From Dromaius novaehollandiae (lineage: Eukaryota; Chordata; Aves; Casuariiformes; Dromaiidae), in contig NC_088117.1 in assembly GCF_036370855.1 (NCBI RefSeq), positions 1,674,001-1,738,000 on the forward strand: a stretch of 64,000 nucleotides of DNA, read 5' to 3'. Under the pieces are notes generated by a model. The model did no database searches. It was not told where the DNA came from and was given only the letters and a program-made list of their open reading frames with translations. Each line of letters begins with the position of its first letter. Positions within the stretch are counted from its first letter, which is position 1. The position numbers were made by a program, and so were the translations under genes. Below, piece by piece: positions 1-12,100 of the stretch.

Positions 1-318
1 GGCGGGGAGGTGGGAGCAAGGCTGCCTGGCCTCTGTTTTCAGCTCAGTTGTTGTCTGCCTGCATAAACCTGGCCCTGGCTTTCTGTGTCGGTGCTCCCAC
101 CCCCAGGAAGCATAATGAAGCTGGCCAGCCTCTTGGACCGGTTCTCGTGATCCGCAGTACTTTGAGGTGCCCAGATAGCAGTGCTCAGAGGAGTCAGATG
201 CTTGACTGGGGTCCCCTGGGTGGGCTTAAGGTTGTGGCAAGTGGCTCTTTGAGCAGAGGCTGTGGGATCAACATGTCTGCAGTGAGATGGTTCCTGCTTA
301 TCTCCCTTTTGCTTCCAG
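1..318 (+). other. FBXW5: FBXW5 intron (partial)
   Basis: This sequence lies upstream of the first visible FBXW5 coding exon. It ends in a pyrimidine-rich acceptor, tcccttttgcttccag, at 303-318. No family-like FBXW5 protein sequence is readable in any frame, so it is read as intron. The preceding exons lie to the left of the window. Confidence 0.8.
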
Positions 319-3300
319 GGTATAGAGTCTGAGAATGTGAATGTGGTGAAGAGACTGTTCAAAATCCAGAACCTGAATGCCAGCACTATCCGGACTGTGA
401 TGGTGGCAGACTGCAGCCGGTACGATTCCCCAGACCTTCTCCTGGACTATGAGGAGCAGCTAGCTGCTTCTTCCACCTCCACCTGCCCAGTCTTTGATCT
501 CGGCAGTGACAGTGAGGAAGAGGAGGCCAAGCCCAAGCAGACTCCAGAGCCAGCAGGACAGGAATTGCCAGATGACGGGGATGTGACAGCAGAGGATGGG
601 TTGCAGCAGTTTTTTGATGATATCATGGAGGGCCGCGTGAGGCCTGCCATGACTGAGACCGAGCTAGAGACAAAGGTGGCTGAGCTGTTCATACGCAACA
701 GAACTAAACCACCGGAGCTGAACCTGCTCCCCACGGACAGCAATAGCAAGACAAAATACTTGATCTTCACCACAGGATGCCTCACCTATTCTCCACATCA
801 GATAGGTAAGGTTGTAGTCTGAGCTCCAGGGCATGCCAGCCTCCCTGGGGGCACAGGCTGAATGTACCTGCAACTACACTCTGAATTTCAGTTGGGAAAA
901 TACTTGTCTTGTTTACTGCTTGTGTCTGTATTGAATAAGCTGCAGTTCTGCTCAGGCTGCTGGGCTCTTGATGCAGAAGGCATTTTAGGTGCCTGCAGTA
1001 ACTGCAGGGGGTTCCACCCTTCAAGCACTTCCTTCGAGGCTGTTTTGTTTCTGCCAGACTTGACACTCAGCCAGATCGAAAACTCGCAGCAAGGGATAAG
1101 CAGAGGATTGCGAAGTCAGGAGTTCATTCTCAACATCAGCCATGAGTTGTGCACAAGCAGGCGGGTGTGAAGGACAGCAATTGCCCTGACATGGGCTTGT
1201 GGGAGGGTCTCAGTCCTGTTTCCTTTGTGGAGAGGGCTTCTCGACAAGACTAGTTTGAGTGGCTTGGAGTTGTGTGTTGCTTATCCAGTGCCCCGCAGCT
1301 CTGGGAGACAGAGCCGTGCATGTCCTTGCAGCCAGCTCTGAGGGGAGCGCTGCCAAGCTGCCTCCATCACTGCCCAGTTTAATGACACATCATGTGGCCT
1401 TTAAGTCTCAGTGGGACACCTGAGCAGCTAAAAGCTAAACCACTGGTTCGTTACAGAAAGGGTTTCACTGTAGGCAATTAGATGCTTCAGCAAACATCTC
1501 CAAGGTGAGAGTGTGATTCCAGGCAGCCTACTGGCTCTCAGCCTCTGCTTGCTCAGCAGGGTACAAGGGTCTGCAATTGTAGCACTAGCTAAGCAATAGT
1601 GCTGTGGGTAACCCTTTTCTGGGTTAGGACTTCCCTCCTTATTTGGGGCTCTGTTGGGATGCTGGGATTAGAAGAATCTGACATTATGGTGAGATAATGT
1701 GGTGATGAACAGGGACAGATGGTCTGTCTGGCTGCTTCTCAAAAGGCCCTGAGAGCTACCCTGGAAGTTCAGTGGAAAGGACCAGGCACATCAGTAAAAT
1801 GCAGGAAGGGAAGGAGAGCTGCTTCTAGGCAAGAAGACTTCTTGTAAAGCTGGACAGTTGCAGTTCCTCTTGCTGCTTGTGCTGTTACAGCCTCTCCTCC
1901 CAGCTACAGGTGCTCCTAACCCTTCTGTTCTTTGGTCTTCACCAGTACAGTTGAATAAGACAGGATAGCTTACTGGGAAAGGTGGGCAGAGGCCAAGTGA
2001 TTCTTCTCCAGGTTGTCTACAGCTTTGGAAACAGCCTAAGATAGGAATGCAACCTGGACTGAGTGTAGCTCTGATGCTCCTTGCTGCCTTCCACGACTGG
2101 GTCTGCAGACAGGAGTGATAGACGTCAGCCAGCTCCCTGGCCTCGGCCCACCTTTGAAAGCACAGCGGCGCGGTGGGTGGTCTGCTGTGATTCAGCCCCG
2201 GTAAGCAGTGTGCAGCTTGATCCGCCTGGCTGAACAAACGCTGCAGTACATGCTGGGACCTGCAGCGTGTAAAGGCAAAGCGTGGTGTTAAGGTAGCTGC
2301 TGCCGTCGGACTCTTCTGACTTCCAGCAGAGCCTCCCTTGGCCGTGGGTTTTGGTGCCTTTGAATGCCAATGACTCCCTGGCCTGGAGCCAGGACCCGCA
2401 GCGGAGACTGGCTGTTCTGAGGGATGAACCCTGGCTCAGCTCCTCTCCCAGCCATGAGTCACTGCAAAATGCTTTGTTTGCCCATAGGTTTGTGTGGTGA
2501 ACCAGCCTTTGTGCATCTGCTCTCTGCCCCGAGGAACTGGTACTTGAAAGAGCTTGCTGTCGTACTTCTCTCGCCAGTCTGCTGGGCTAGAGCTGCTGGT
2601 GGGAGCGCTGCTGCTGGTGTGGCCAGGCCTGCTTCTGGGTTTTGGCTCAGTCTCACCTGATCTGCAGCTCACAAGCACCTCTCTGGCAGGTGTTTCCTGT
2701 CAGCTTCTCTTTCCCGTGTGCTAGCGTAGGTCTGAGTCATGGGCAAATGTTGCCTGTTCGGCTGGCATCTGCATTTGGAGATCACGTAGCTGTTTGGGAT
2801 TTTTGGTGCTGTGCAAATGAGGATAAAAGTGCTGGCAAGCCTTGACAGTTGGGTTGGAAGAGGCAAAGATTTCTATCCTGAAGTCCCTCATGTGCCCAGG
2901 TTCAGCTGCAGTGACTTTGTGAGTGGCCTGGAGTTGAGGTGCAACAGGGCATTACTCCTACCTCCTTTGGCTGCTGGAGGTGGCCAAAATTGAGGGTGTT
3001 CAGCAGTGATTCCCTCAGGAGGGTAATGGGATGTGCCATATGGACGTGCTGAGAAGGCTAAGGCCACGTGTGCCCAGGAATTTCTGAGGTTTACAGTCAT
3101 CCAGGGAGCCCTCTAGATTGGGACCTCTGTCTGGAGTTGGAAGGGGGAGAGGACCTGACCCATTGCACGTTTCTCCCTTAGTCTGGAGGTTTAAAAGCTG
3201 TAAACTACTTGGGTTTGAGCCGAAACTGGATTCCTGTTGTTGGAGCTTTCCAGGGCTGATCCCCTACCTGAGCTTGACAGCAGGCAGTGGGGAAAGCCTG

Positions 3301-6176
3301 CTGCACCAGCATGTTTCCTGGGCTTTCTCTAGGCTGGCTATTAGAGGAAATGGGCCCAGCCCAAGAATTCATTTCAGGGAAGATCCCTTCCACAGCCAGC
3401 ATGTCTCCTGGGGCCAGCAGAGCTCCCTTGTGCTTCACAGGAGCTCTGCAGCCTCGCAGGAGGCTTGGACCCAGGCTTGGAACTAGCTGTGGCTGCACCA
3501 GATGGTATGGTGGCAGGGTGCTGAGTGTCTTGCTGGCTGGGGTTGAATGTGCCAAAGTGTCGTTTATGTGCATGTTCCTGGCCAAAAGACTAGCAAAAGC
3601 TTGAAAGAACCCAGCAGGGATAGGAGCCCTGTTCCAGACCCTTCCCTCAGTTCTTGGCCAGAAGTGAGTCAGATTTGCTTTCTTAGCAGCACTGAGGGAA
3701 GCTCTTCTCTGAAGTCTGGGGGCTTCCATCAATCCTGCTGTGTGCTGGCAACAGCCTGCAGAATGGACTGACTCTGCTTTCCGTCCCCAAGGGATTAAAA
3801 GGATCCTGCCTCATCAGATGACGACTGCTGGGCCAGTGCTTGGGGAGGAGAGGCGTTCAGATGAGTTCTTTGACTCATTGGATCACGTCATTGACATCCA
3901 TGGGCACATCATTGGCATGGGCCTCTCCCCTGACCACAGGTGAGTGTGATGGGAGGGAGGCGTGCAGGGTGGGAGCACCCTCCTGGCTTCAGGCAGTGTG
4001 AGGTGTGCATGGGGCAGTCTGGGGTGGCAGCTGTTCAGAGACTCTGGGATGAATAGGAGAAGAAACAACCTCTCCTCTGGGAGGAGACCCATCTGCTTTG
4101 GAGCTGGGATGAGGTACTCCACTTTAGGGTAGATTGTTTTGCTTTTTCTGGCTGTACAAAGTAGCTGCAACTCAGAGCAGCTGGAGTATCTTACTCAAAT
4201 GCCTGTAGGCTGGGATTGTCCCCAGGGACCTATTTGCATATACACGTGGCAGAGAGGACACTGGGTGTTCTTCCTCCTCTGAATGCTAGCAGTGAACTTC
4301 ACCTTCTGGAAAAGGCACCGTGTGGCCTGAAAGAGCACTTGCCCCTGCTGCATTTAACCCAGTCCTGGGGGAGGCTTCAGACCTCTGCTGCAGGTTGCTG
4401 AAGTGCTGCTGACAGAGGGAAGTCTCCATGCTGGTGGCGTGCTGGTCTAGTGGATGGAGCAAGGAGCCTGCTCAGGCAGCCACTGTCCATCCACATCCCA
4501 TTTGTAAGCTAATGCTGGAGATGTGTGTGGCTCAAGTATCTTCCCAGATCTCAGCAGGAGAACTTTCTTCCTTCTGCTTGGCTGAGCCCATTTCAGGTTA
4601 GGGGTCAGGCAAGGAGCCTTGTAAGAGTGAAGGAGCTGCCCGCAGCAATGAGCCTTGTCCCTGAGGCAGACTGGTCAGATGCTCTGCAGCCACCATGCTT
4701 GGAATTGGTTTTAATGAGACCAGAGAGGTTCAACCTAGCCTCTAGGGCCCATAGTCCCAATTGTGGTGGCACTTTCCTTCCCAAACAGGACAGAAAGTGG
4801 TTCTGTAGCGGTTCAGGAACATGCTCCTGTATTGTGGACTAGATTTTAGTTAGCAGAGCTGCCGGCTTGCTAGGGACCAGGAAAAAAAAATGTTCAGTTG
4901 CCTCCCTGCTGGGCTGGGCTGTGGGAAAGGCTTTTACAGCTGGGGCTCTGACTTCTCTGAGTGTGCAGCAAGGTGTTGGGGTAACCCTTCTGCTCCCAAG
5001 GTACCTGTACGTGAACAGCCGGGCCTGGCCGCGGGACTGCGTGATCTCGGACCCGATGCAGCCGCCTCCCATTGCCGAGGAGATCGATCTGCATGTGTTC
5101 GACCTGAAGACGATGAAGGAGGTGAAAAGAGCCCTCCGTGCGCATCGGGCCTACACACCCAACGAGGAGTGCTTCTTCATCTTCCTGGATGTCAGCAGGG
5201 ACTTCGTAGCAAGGTGCGTAGGCACGGGGGCGGGCAGGAGCCTGGCCCCAAGTCCAGTAGGGCAGGGAGGGCCTGGGGTCTGGCGCTGTGGGACTGGCTT
5301 GTGCAAGCAGGGCTAGTCTGCGTGCAGGAAATTCCCGTGTGTCGTGAGCAGAGCAAGAAACTGGGGATCTGTAAAGAGCAGAATGACTGAATCACCAGGT
5401 GCTGGTGGGATGTGCTAATGAAGGCAGTCTGCTGTGGTGCTGTTGTGAAATCGATGTGGAAAGAGGAAACACTGGGCTGTGGCATGTTTGGCAGTGGGTG
5501 GCAAATGACCACCTTGGGGGCTGCAGGCAGCAAGGTAGGGGGAGTCGAAGGGATCGCTTAAAACAGCCTTGCTGCTGCAATGAGCAGGGCAGTTCACACT
5601 GCAGCGCTTGCTGGCAAACCCAGCTGTGAATTCAAGCCAACAACTTGACTGCCTGTGTGTCCCGAGTTCCTTTCGAAAGGCTTTTCTTGCTGCAAGGCCT
5701 CGCTTTGGGCTCTGCTTCTGGGAACCCACCTCTGTCTGTGGCAGTCTGGATCCCAGGAGTTTGCCTGCCCAGACTGCAGTGCTCTCAGGTGACAAGGCTG
5801 CAGATGGAGGCTAGGGCTTCTGGCCAGGTCGGAGGCAACCTCTGCCTGCGCAGAAAGGAGGAGGTTGGGAGAGGCAGGTTAAACGTGGCTGCCTGGGTAA
5901 TGTCCTTACCGGTATCTTGTCTGATGTAGTGGGGCAGAGGATCGCCATGGCTACATCTGGGACCGGCACTACAACATCTGCCTGGCCAAACTGCAACATG
6001 ATAATGTGGTCAACTCGGTGGCATTCAGCCCAGTTGAGCAGGAGCTGCTCCTGACGGCCAGCGATGATGCTACCATCAAGGTGTGGCGCTCTCCTCGCAC
6101 AGTGCGAATCCAGCAGGCCAGGAAGCCTAGGCCCAGAAAACTGCTCTTCTCTTGGCTCATGAACCAGAAAAGCTGA
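319..6176 (+). CDS. FBXW5: F-box/WD repeat protein 5 (3' part, four coding exons)
   Basis: The gene is cut by the left window edge. Visible coding exons are 319-805, 3792-3939, 5001-5213 and 5930-6176 (stop TGA 6174-6176). All have AG/GT borders, and the 1095 nt are in frame from the first exon (phase 0), giving the C-terminal 364 residues. Landmarks that match the family are VVKRLFKIQNLNAS, FTTGCLTYSPHQIG, HVIDIHGHIIGMGLSPD, PPPIAEEIDLHVFDL, FFIFLDVSRDFVASG and the last WD40 block LLLTASDDATIKVW. The N-terminal F-box and first WD repeats lie outside. FBXW5 is known as a substrate receptor of CRL4/SCF ubiquitin ligases, with SAS-6, TSC2 and EPS8 reported as targets. An acidic stretch (SDSEEEEAKPKQ) in the 319-805 exon is longer than I recall for human. 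The intron of about 3 kb at 806-3791 and the other introns show no further gene. Confidence 0.95.
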
Positions 6177-8045
6177 ACCCAGGTACACCTGCTCCTGCAG
6201 CTTCCTCACTCCAGCCACTTCCTCTGGAGCTTGCAGAGCTTTGAGCCCTGCACAGTGGAGACGAGCTCTGGGCACATGAATCCCATCAGCCGGATCAGGA
6301 GGGACCCCAACAGTGGGAACTGCTTCCTCCTCAGAGCATCTGCTTCAAAGACAGCACGTAAGAGCCGAGGGCCTGTTCCTGGGTCTGACGGGGCAGTGGC
6401 CTGAGCTGGTCACTGCAGGGCAGCCTCCCCACAGCTTCTCACAAATGCTGCTACTTGGTCACAGCTCTCTCCAGGTGAGCTTTGGTCTCTGAGGACAGAC
6501 TGAGGCCTGTCTCCAGCCTTCGTACTGTGTGAGCCTGGGACGTGGCTGACCTTGCTGAGAGCTACTGGCTGCAGAGCACTTGGCAAAAGCAGTGGTACAG
6601 TGCTGTGCTGCCTTACCGCAGGACTACCTTTTTTTTTTTTTTAATATAGTAGTTTTATTAATGTTCATTTGTCCCAAACCTCCACGGGCAGTTCATCTAG
6701 TTGCTGGGTGTGCCGAGTGCCTCCTGCCACACAGCATTTGGGCCCCAAAGGGCAGTAAGGGTTGGAGGGCTGAGAAGACCGTTGCAGTGAGAGGGGAGGC
6801 AGGGCTGGGGCTGCTGCTGAAGGACCCGCCTGGCATCTTGACTTGGCGTTTAGCGCAGCCCTCTGGGACGCAGCCAGCTGCTACATTGATGCCTTCTGTT
6901 AGCAACTAAGTATTGATATCACCAGTTCCCAAATCTGAGTTGGGGGAGAGCTGGTGGTAACATGGTGCTGGCTTTGCCTCTGTCTTTCTCTGCTAAGTAA
7001 CACTTAAATAAGCTATGGCGTTGGTAACTTTTATATTTATTCCAGGGGATCTGCTGCCCCTTCTGAAGGGGGCAGCTGTGAGGATGGCTGGTGGGTCTTA
7101 TGGTCACCTCCCTCCCTTGCTACTCAAATTGTGGCACTTTAGGTTCTCTTGGTATGTTCTCTGTGAATAGGTGTGGGCACCCATAGGTGTCTACAGGTAT
7201 TCACCCACAGATGAGCAGGTGGGGAGACACAGCACTCCTCCACCTGAAGTGACAGCTGAATAAGCTTCCTCCTACCTGGGTTCACTTGCCTTGGAGCGGG
7301 AGGGTCAGCTCCTCTTGGGGACCCCTCTGAACACAGGAGCTGGCTCTCTTTAAGCTATTATGAACCCAATGTTGTTTACGCTGTCCCTGAAGCTCTTCTC
7401 TCCAGCGGGTAGCCAAATGTGAGAGTCTAAAATTAAGCTCCTAATCTTGACTTGGCCTAGATGGCTGAGAACTGGTCCCAGAGCCACTGCTGGCCGGCAG
7501 TGACCCCAGGAGCTGGGCTTTAGGCCTGTGCTTGGAAGGGAGCCTGGCCTGAAACACAGGCTGGAGGAGGAACTTTGGGAATCCTGGGAGCGCTGTGGGG
7601 CAGCTGTCTGTGCCACTCGCAGCGGCTGGGTTGCAAATAGACATTATGGAGGCAGCAGATACTGTCTTGATGTGCACTGATGGCTTTAACAGCTCCTAAG
7701 GTCCTTGACAAGGGGCTTTGTATCCTTCCTTTTCTGTTTCCCTCCACTCTGCAGGTGCCCGTGGCTTTATCCAAAACCCTTGTACTCAGGTTTTCTGTCA
7801 TCGTCTGACTTCCAGAAAAGGAGGGAGTCCTTTTCTCTATGTGTGTGCACAAGATCTAACTCCAGTTACCCATACAGTTACACAAAGTAACTTGGTCTCT
7901 ACCTTCTTCCCCTCTCCCCCAGAGCTTGTGAAATCTGTTCTTCTCACTCAGCTCTGTGGAGTAGTAAGTGAGGCAGTGAGGGTTTATGTTTGTACCAAGT
8001 TTTGCTCTTCACTATGGCATTGAATAAATATTCTGCTCAAGCATC
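6177..8045 (+). other. FBXW5: FBXW5 3' UTR
   Basis: No coding potential is recognised after the FBXW5 stop. The first canonical AATAAA on this strand is at 8023-8028, followed by a GT/T-rich stretch at about 8051-8071, so the transcript probably ends near 8045. This gives a 3' UTR of about 1.85 kb, longer than I recall for mammals. A T-tract at about 6628-6641 lies inside. Earlier cleavage at a non-canonical signal cannot be excluded. Confidence 0.6.
8023..8028 (+). terminator. FBXW5: FBXW5 poly(A) signal AATAAA
   Basis: A canonical hexamer within ttgaataaatattc, with a T/GT-rich downstream element about 25-45 nt later. It is the only AATAAA on the plus strand between the stop codon and the end of the neighbouring convergent gene's 3' UTR. 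Confidence 0.65.
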
Positions 8046-9015
8046 CTGGCAATGTGAGTTTGTTTTTTTTAAGCAGCACTGTTTTTCTGCTTCTACTTCT
8101 AAAGCCAGAATTGTAGTACTGATCTGTCTACAGCTATTGCCCAACTTGTTGCATTATAGGTAGCAAGTTGTTTTAAACAGAAAAGGGCCAGCAAAAGGGC
8201 AGATGCTGACAATTACCTAGCTCCTCTTTGGTCTCAGGGGAAGAAGAGGGGGAGCAGCATGCATTGCTAAATCAGGCTGTACTGGCCTGGAGAAAGCTGC
8301 TCTGTGCTTTCTCAACTGTGCTGCAGTCTTCCTTGAGACAAAGAAAGAAGAGCAGTGGTGCTGGTTCTCTGCTTCCTTCACTGAAGCCCTAAAACAGTTT
8401 TTTCCAAGTAGCCAGGTTAAGCAGGGAACAAGTGTGCTGGCCTTTTGGGGGCAGTAGGCAGCAGGGTTGGGGAATTCCTGAGCTCCAGCAGCATGAATGG
8501 TAGTTTCAGTGCCCTTAGCCTTTGCTCCCCTCATCTCAGAGCATCAAATAGCAGCTTTGTATTAAGTGGTCCTGGAAGCCCCCTGAGGCACAGTTCTCTC
8601 TTCCCCTAGTCCCTGGCATGGACAGGCCTCCTCCAGGACCCTGACAGCTGTCAGTTGGCCCAAGCACCACTCTTTTGCTGCTTTTCCAGCAGTTTTGTAG
8701 CCCCTGCATTTTTTTTTGAAGGTTCAGTAGTTGGGCTTGGGGAATAGTCACCTTCCCAGAGGAGGTTTCTTCACCACCTGCTTCTGTTGCAGCTTGTTTC
8801 AAAGCCCAGGTCTGGGCAATGCTGATGCCAGACAAGCTCCCTTCAAACTCCAGGTGTAGCAGTACTGCAGGGCAGCCAGCAGCTAGGAAAGCCCTGCGCA
8901 CAGAAAAATACGCCCAACCTGCCTCCTCCTGGCTGTGTAGGGCCACGAAGCATCCTGCCGCTGTACCGGCTCTTCTTCCACTGTCAGAGCCAAACCTTCC
9001 AATGAACTGTACAAC
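8046..9015. other. FBXW5-TRAF2 tail-to-tail intergenic spacer
   Basis: About 1 kb separates the two inferred cleavage sites. Open frames here on both strands lack splice logic and family similarity. I see no gene, RNA or repeat that I can name. Confidence 0.55.
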
Positions 9016-9039
9016 AACAACAACACTCTTCAAACTGCT

Positions 9040-9045
9040 TTTATT
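9040..9045 (-). terminator. TRAF2: TRAF2 poly(A) signal AATAAA
   Basis: On the minus strand this reads AATAAAAGCAGTTTG and is followed about 15-30 nt later by a GU-rich element (GTGTTGTTGTTGTTG, plus-strand caacaacaacaacac at 9013-9027). That is a textbook cleavage/polyadenylation arrangement on the strand of TRAF2. Confidence 0.65.
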
Positions 9046-9130
9046 AGTGGTTTCTGACCATTAATATCATAGAGAAAAACTTATTTCACATTGATAGCCT
9101 GAGATGGGTGTCCTCAGATAACTGTGGCCA

Positions 9131-9180
9131 AAGGAAGAGGAGAAGGAGGAGAGGAGAAAAGGGGGGGGGGGGGGGGAGGC
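9131..9180. repeat. Homopurine tract with G16
   Basis: A purine-only run on the plus strand (aaggaagaggagaaggagga and similar) ends in sixteen G (9161-9176). It could form a triplex or quadruplex. In the TRAF2 mRNA it is a pyrimidine tract about 100 nt before the poly(A) signal. Confidence 0.85.
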
Positions 9181-12100
9181 ACAAAAAAAAGCTGTGTCTT
9201 TTGCCAAGTGTCTATGTTCCAGAAAGGCCTTCAGAGCTGCAACCCTTCCAGCAGAGTCTAGTCAGCCTCAAGCAACACAATAGACTTAACCCTGAAAGCT
9301 CCAGAACTGCCAAAAAATGAAAGAGGGCTGGACAGAGTTTGCAGCACCAGCTCTTCCATTCCATAGCCATGGAAACACTGTCCAAAGGCAACACCAAGGC
9401 CAGCAAAGGCTTGTCACAGGAGCATAGTGTCTGCTGTGGTGTCTGCTGTGCCCTCTCCAAGAGCAACACAGCCCCAACTAATCCTTATCATAGGCTGGAA
9501 AGGGCTAAAACTGATTTCTGCACCTAGACCAGAACCTCCTCTTTGCCTTCCAGGTATTTGCTACTGCAGGAGAGTGCACCGAACCACTGAAGACAGCCCT
9601 TACCGCACCCCATCAGCTGAGCTAGCATCTCCCCAGGCATCTCACAGGCACTACGCCATAGCAATCTGCCCCCCCCCCCCCTTGCAGTTGCTGGCTGCTC
9701 CGTACCCCAAAAGCAAAGACATTCACATCAATTTTTATCAAGCTTTCCCTCCCTCTCCCACCATAATACACTTCATTTCCAACTTCTATACTAGCAGAGA
9801 CGATTTTCCTCCTCCTTTCCAGGTCCTTCCTAGGCCTCTGCTGGGCAGGAACCCCCTCCCTTTCACATCACAGCATCAGCACATAAATCGCCTGCGCGGC
9901 CTGGCTGTGGAAAGCTGCCATGGATAGCAGTGCTGTCCCAGCACCATCTCCTTGGCCTTGATCAGGCATCTTCGCTAGGCTTTTTTCCTCCTAAGGCAAT
10001 AGGGTGATAGTGGCAATGGCTCTATCTCTCCTTTAGGACATGCTCAAAGAGGGCCAGGAAAGGAGATCTGTGCACAATGTAAGGAGGTCCTGACATTGGG
10101 TATCGCTCTCCCACCTCCCAGAAGAGCCAAGAGCAAGGTGGGGGGCTTAAAGATGCAGGAGCAAGGCAGGGTGCAAGCAGCAGCAGCCCTCCCCAGTCCC
10201 ACTTGGTTCTGCAAGGGGCAACTCCAGGTGGACGTCCCATCCACTGACCGTCTGCACTTGGGAAGACCTGGGCAGCCCCTGCCCGGACTGCAGCCCTCAC
10301 CTTTTCACAAAGCAGGGGCGCAGAGAGGGGCTGTGTGACATGGGGTGGGGGGGGGGATGGGGGGGCATGCAGGCACCACAGCTGCAGAAACCGCACCGAG
10401 GGAAAGGGAAGCAAGTGGCATCCTGCAACCTCCCCCCCCCCTTGGCCTGTCCAGTGTGTTCTGGCTCAAGCCTGAAGCAGCTGGAGCCTGGGGGTCATTT
10501 TTACTTCCAATCATAACTGCTCCCACTATCTTCCACTGACCTTATAAAAAGCAGTAAACCCTCAGCCCAGGGGAGGGACCAGGCCAGCCCCTGCAGCCAG
10601 CACTCCTCCAACCGTTGCAGGCAGGGAGCAGAAGCTGCCTTGATACACGACTGCTGTGTCTCCTCCTGCCCCACCGGCAGCCCCAGGGCACCACCTCCAC
10701 CTGTGCCCCTGCCCCTACCGAAACAGCAGAGTCTGCCCTGAGCTACGGCCTTTGCACAGCTGCACGCTGGGCCAGAGTACAAGAGCTACTGCAACAAGCA
10801 TGGTGGTCAGACCTCCATGGAGACTCTAAACAGGGGCTCAAAAATCATCCCAGCACCCTTCCACAGGCAGGGAGAGCCACCCAGCCAGCACAGCACCTTT
10901 GGGGTACCTGAGACTCAGCTTGGGTCAGGATCAAACTGAGATACCCACCAAACTGGAGAAGCCGCATCGGTGACCCAGGTACAGTAGGCGCAAGGCACCT
11001 TCCATACTCACCAGAGGTCCCTCCCAGGGCCCTCCGACAGCCATCGCTGCACGGGTACAGCACTTGCACAGGCCTCATCCAGTTTCCCTCTGACAACAAA
11101 CCACCTTCTGGCAGTTAACCCCCAGGCCAGCCACGCAGGACCTGCTGCACAGGGGCAGGTCAGCAGCCACAGCCCTGCAGGGACACTCAAACCACGCCGG
11201 GGGCTGAGCAGACAGCAAAGCCCCAGCAGGCTGTTGCAGAGGCCACGACTTGGGCTGGTGGCCAGGAGCAGAGCCAGCAACCAACTCCTGGGCCTATTTA
11301 CAGGTGGGGCAGAGGCCCCAGGACCAGCAGGTGCAGAACTGACCTCAAGCCCAGCGATGCTGAGCACCTCCCAGCTTCTGGGGCCAAGCAGGAGCACGCA
11401 GTCAGTGCAGCTATCATTGAGCAGGGAGCTGCAGGACAGCTGTCCTCATTCCTGTGAGCCAAGCAGGGCTCTCCAGCTGGGGTCAGAGCTCCTCTCCACT
11501 GATAGACTTCTGGACCCAGCTGGAGGGATCAGAGGGTGGGACCAACACACCAAAGCAAAAGGACAGCAGAAGCCACAAGCAGGGCAACAGCTCAGAGCAG
11601 GGAAAATTCTGTATTTATCAGGCTGGCAGGAAGAAGAGCCTCAGCCTGGCACCCACCCAGGGCTTGGCACCAGGCACGGACCTGCTGCCGCAGCGGGGCT
11701 TTGGGCCTTCCTCCACGGAGCGCACCGCAGCTTCACGCGCAATTGCTTTTTGGTTCGCTAGCAGCAATTGCTGCTGCCTGTTCCAAGGAGAATTCACTCT
11801 CCTCACGCAGAGGCAGCAGATCCCAGCTGCTAGTGGCAGAGGGGTCATGGCTCTCCAGGCAGTTACGACAGCCTCCTTGCCTGTCCTCCAGGCCAGAGGA
11901 GTAGTACAGGAGCTGGACAGGGCCAGGGCACCTTTGGGGAGTAACTACTAGTGCAATTGGGCTCAGCAGCCAGCTAGCTGGCTCCTGTGACCAAACGTCT
12001 TCCAGGGCATGTTTGGAGGTTGACAGGGATGAGGAAAAAAAACAGGAAGAAAAGGCAGAAAGCCTTAAGAGTCCAACCTGGCTAACAGTCACTCTAGAGT

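Noticed and set aside
48-332. Open frame upstream of the first visible FBXW5 exon
   Set aside because: It does not match the FBXW5 residues that should precede the 319 exon and it crosses the acceptor. Read as intron.
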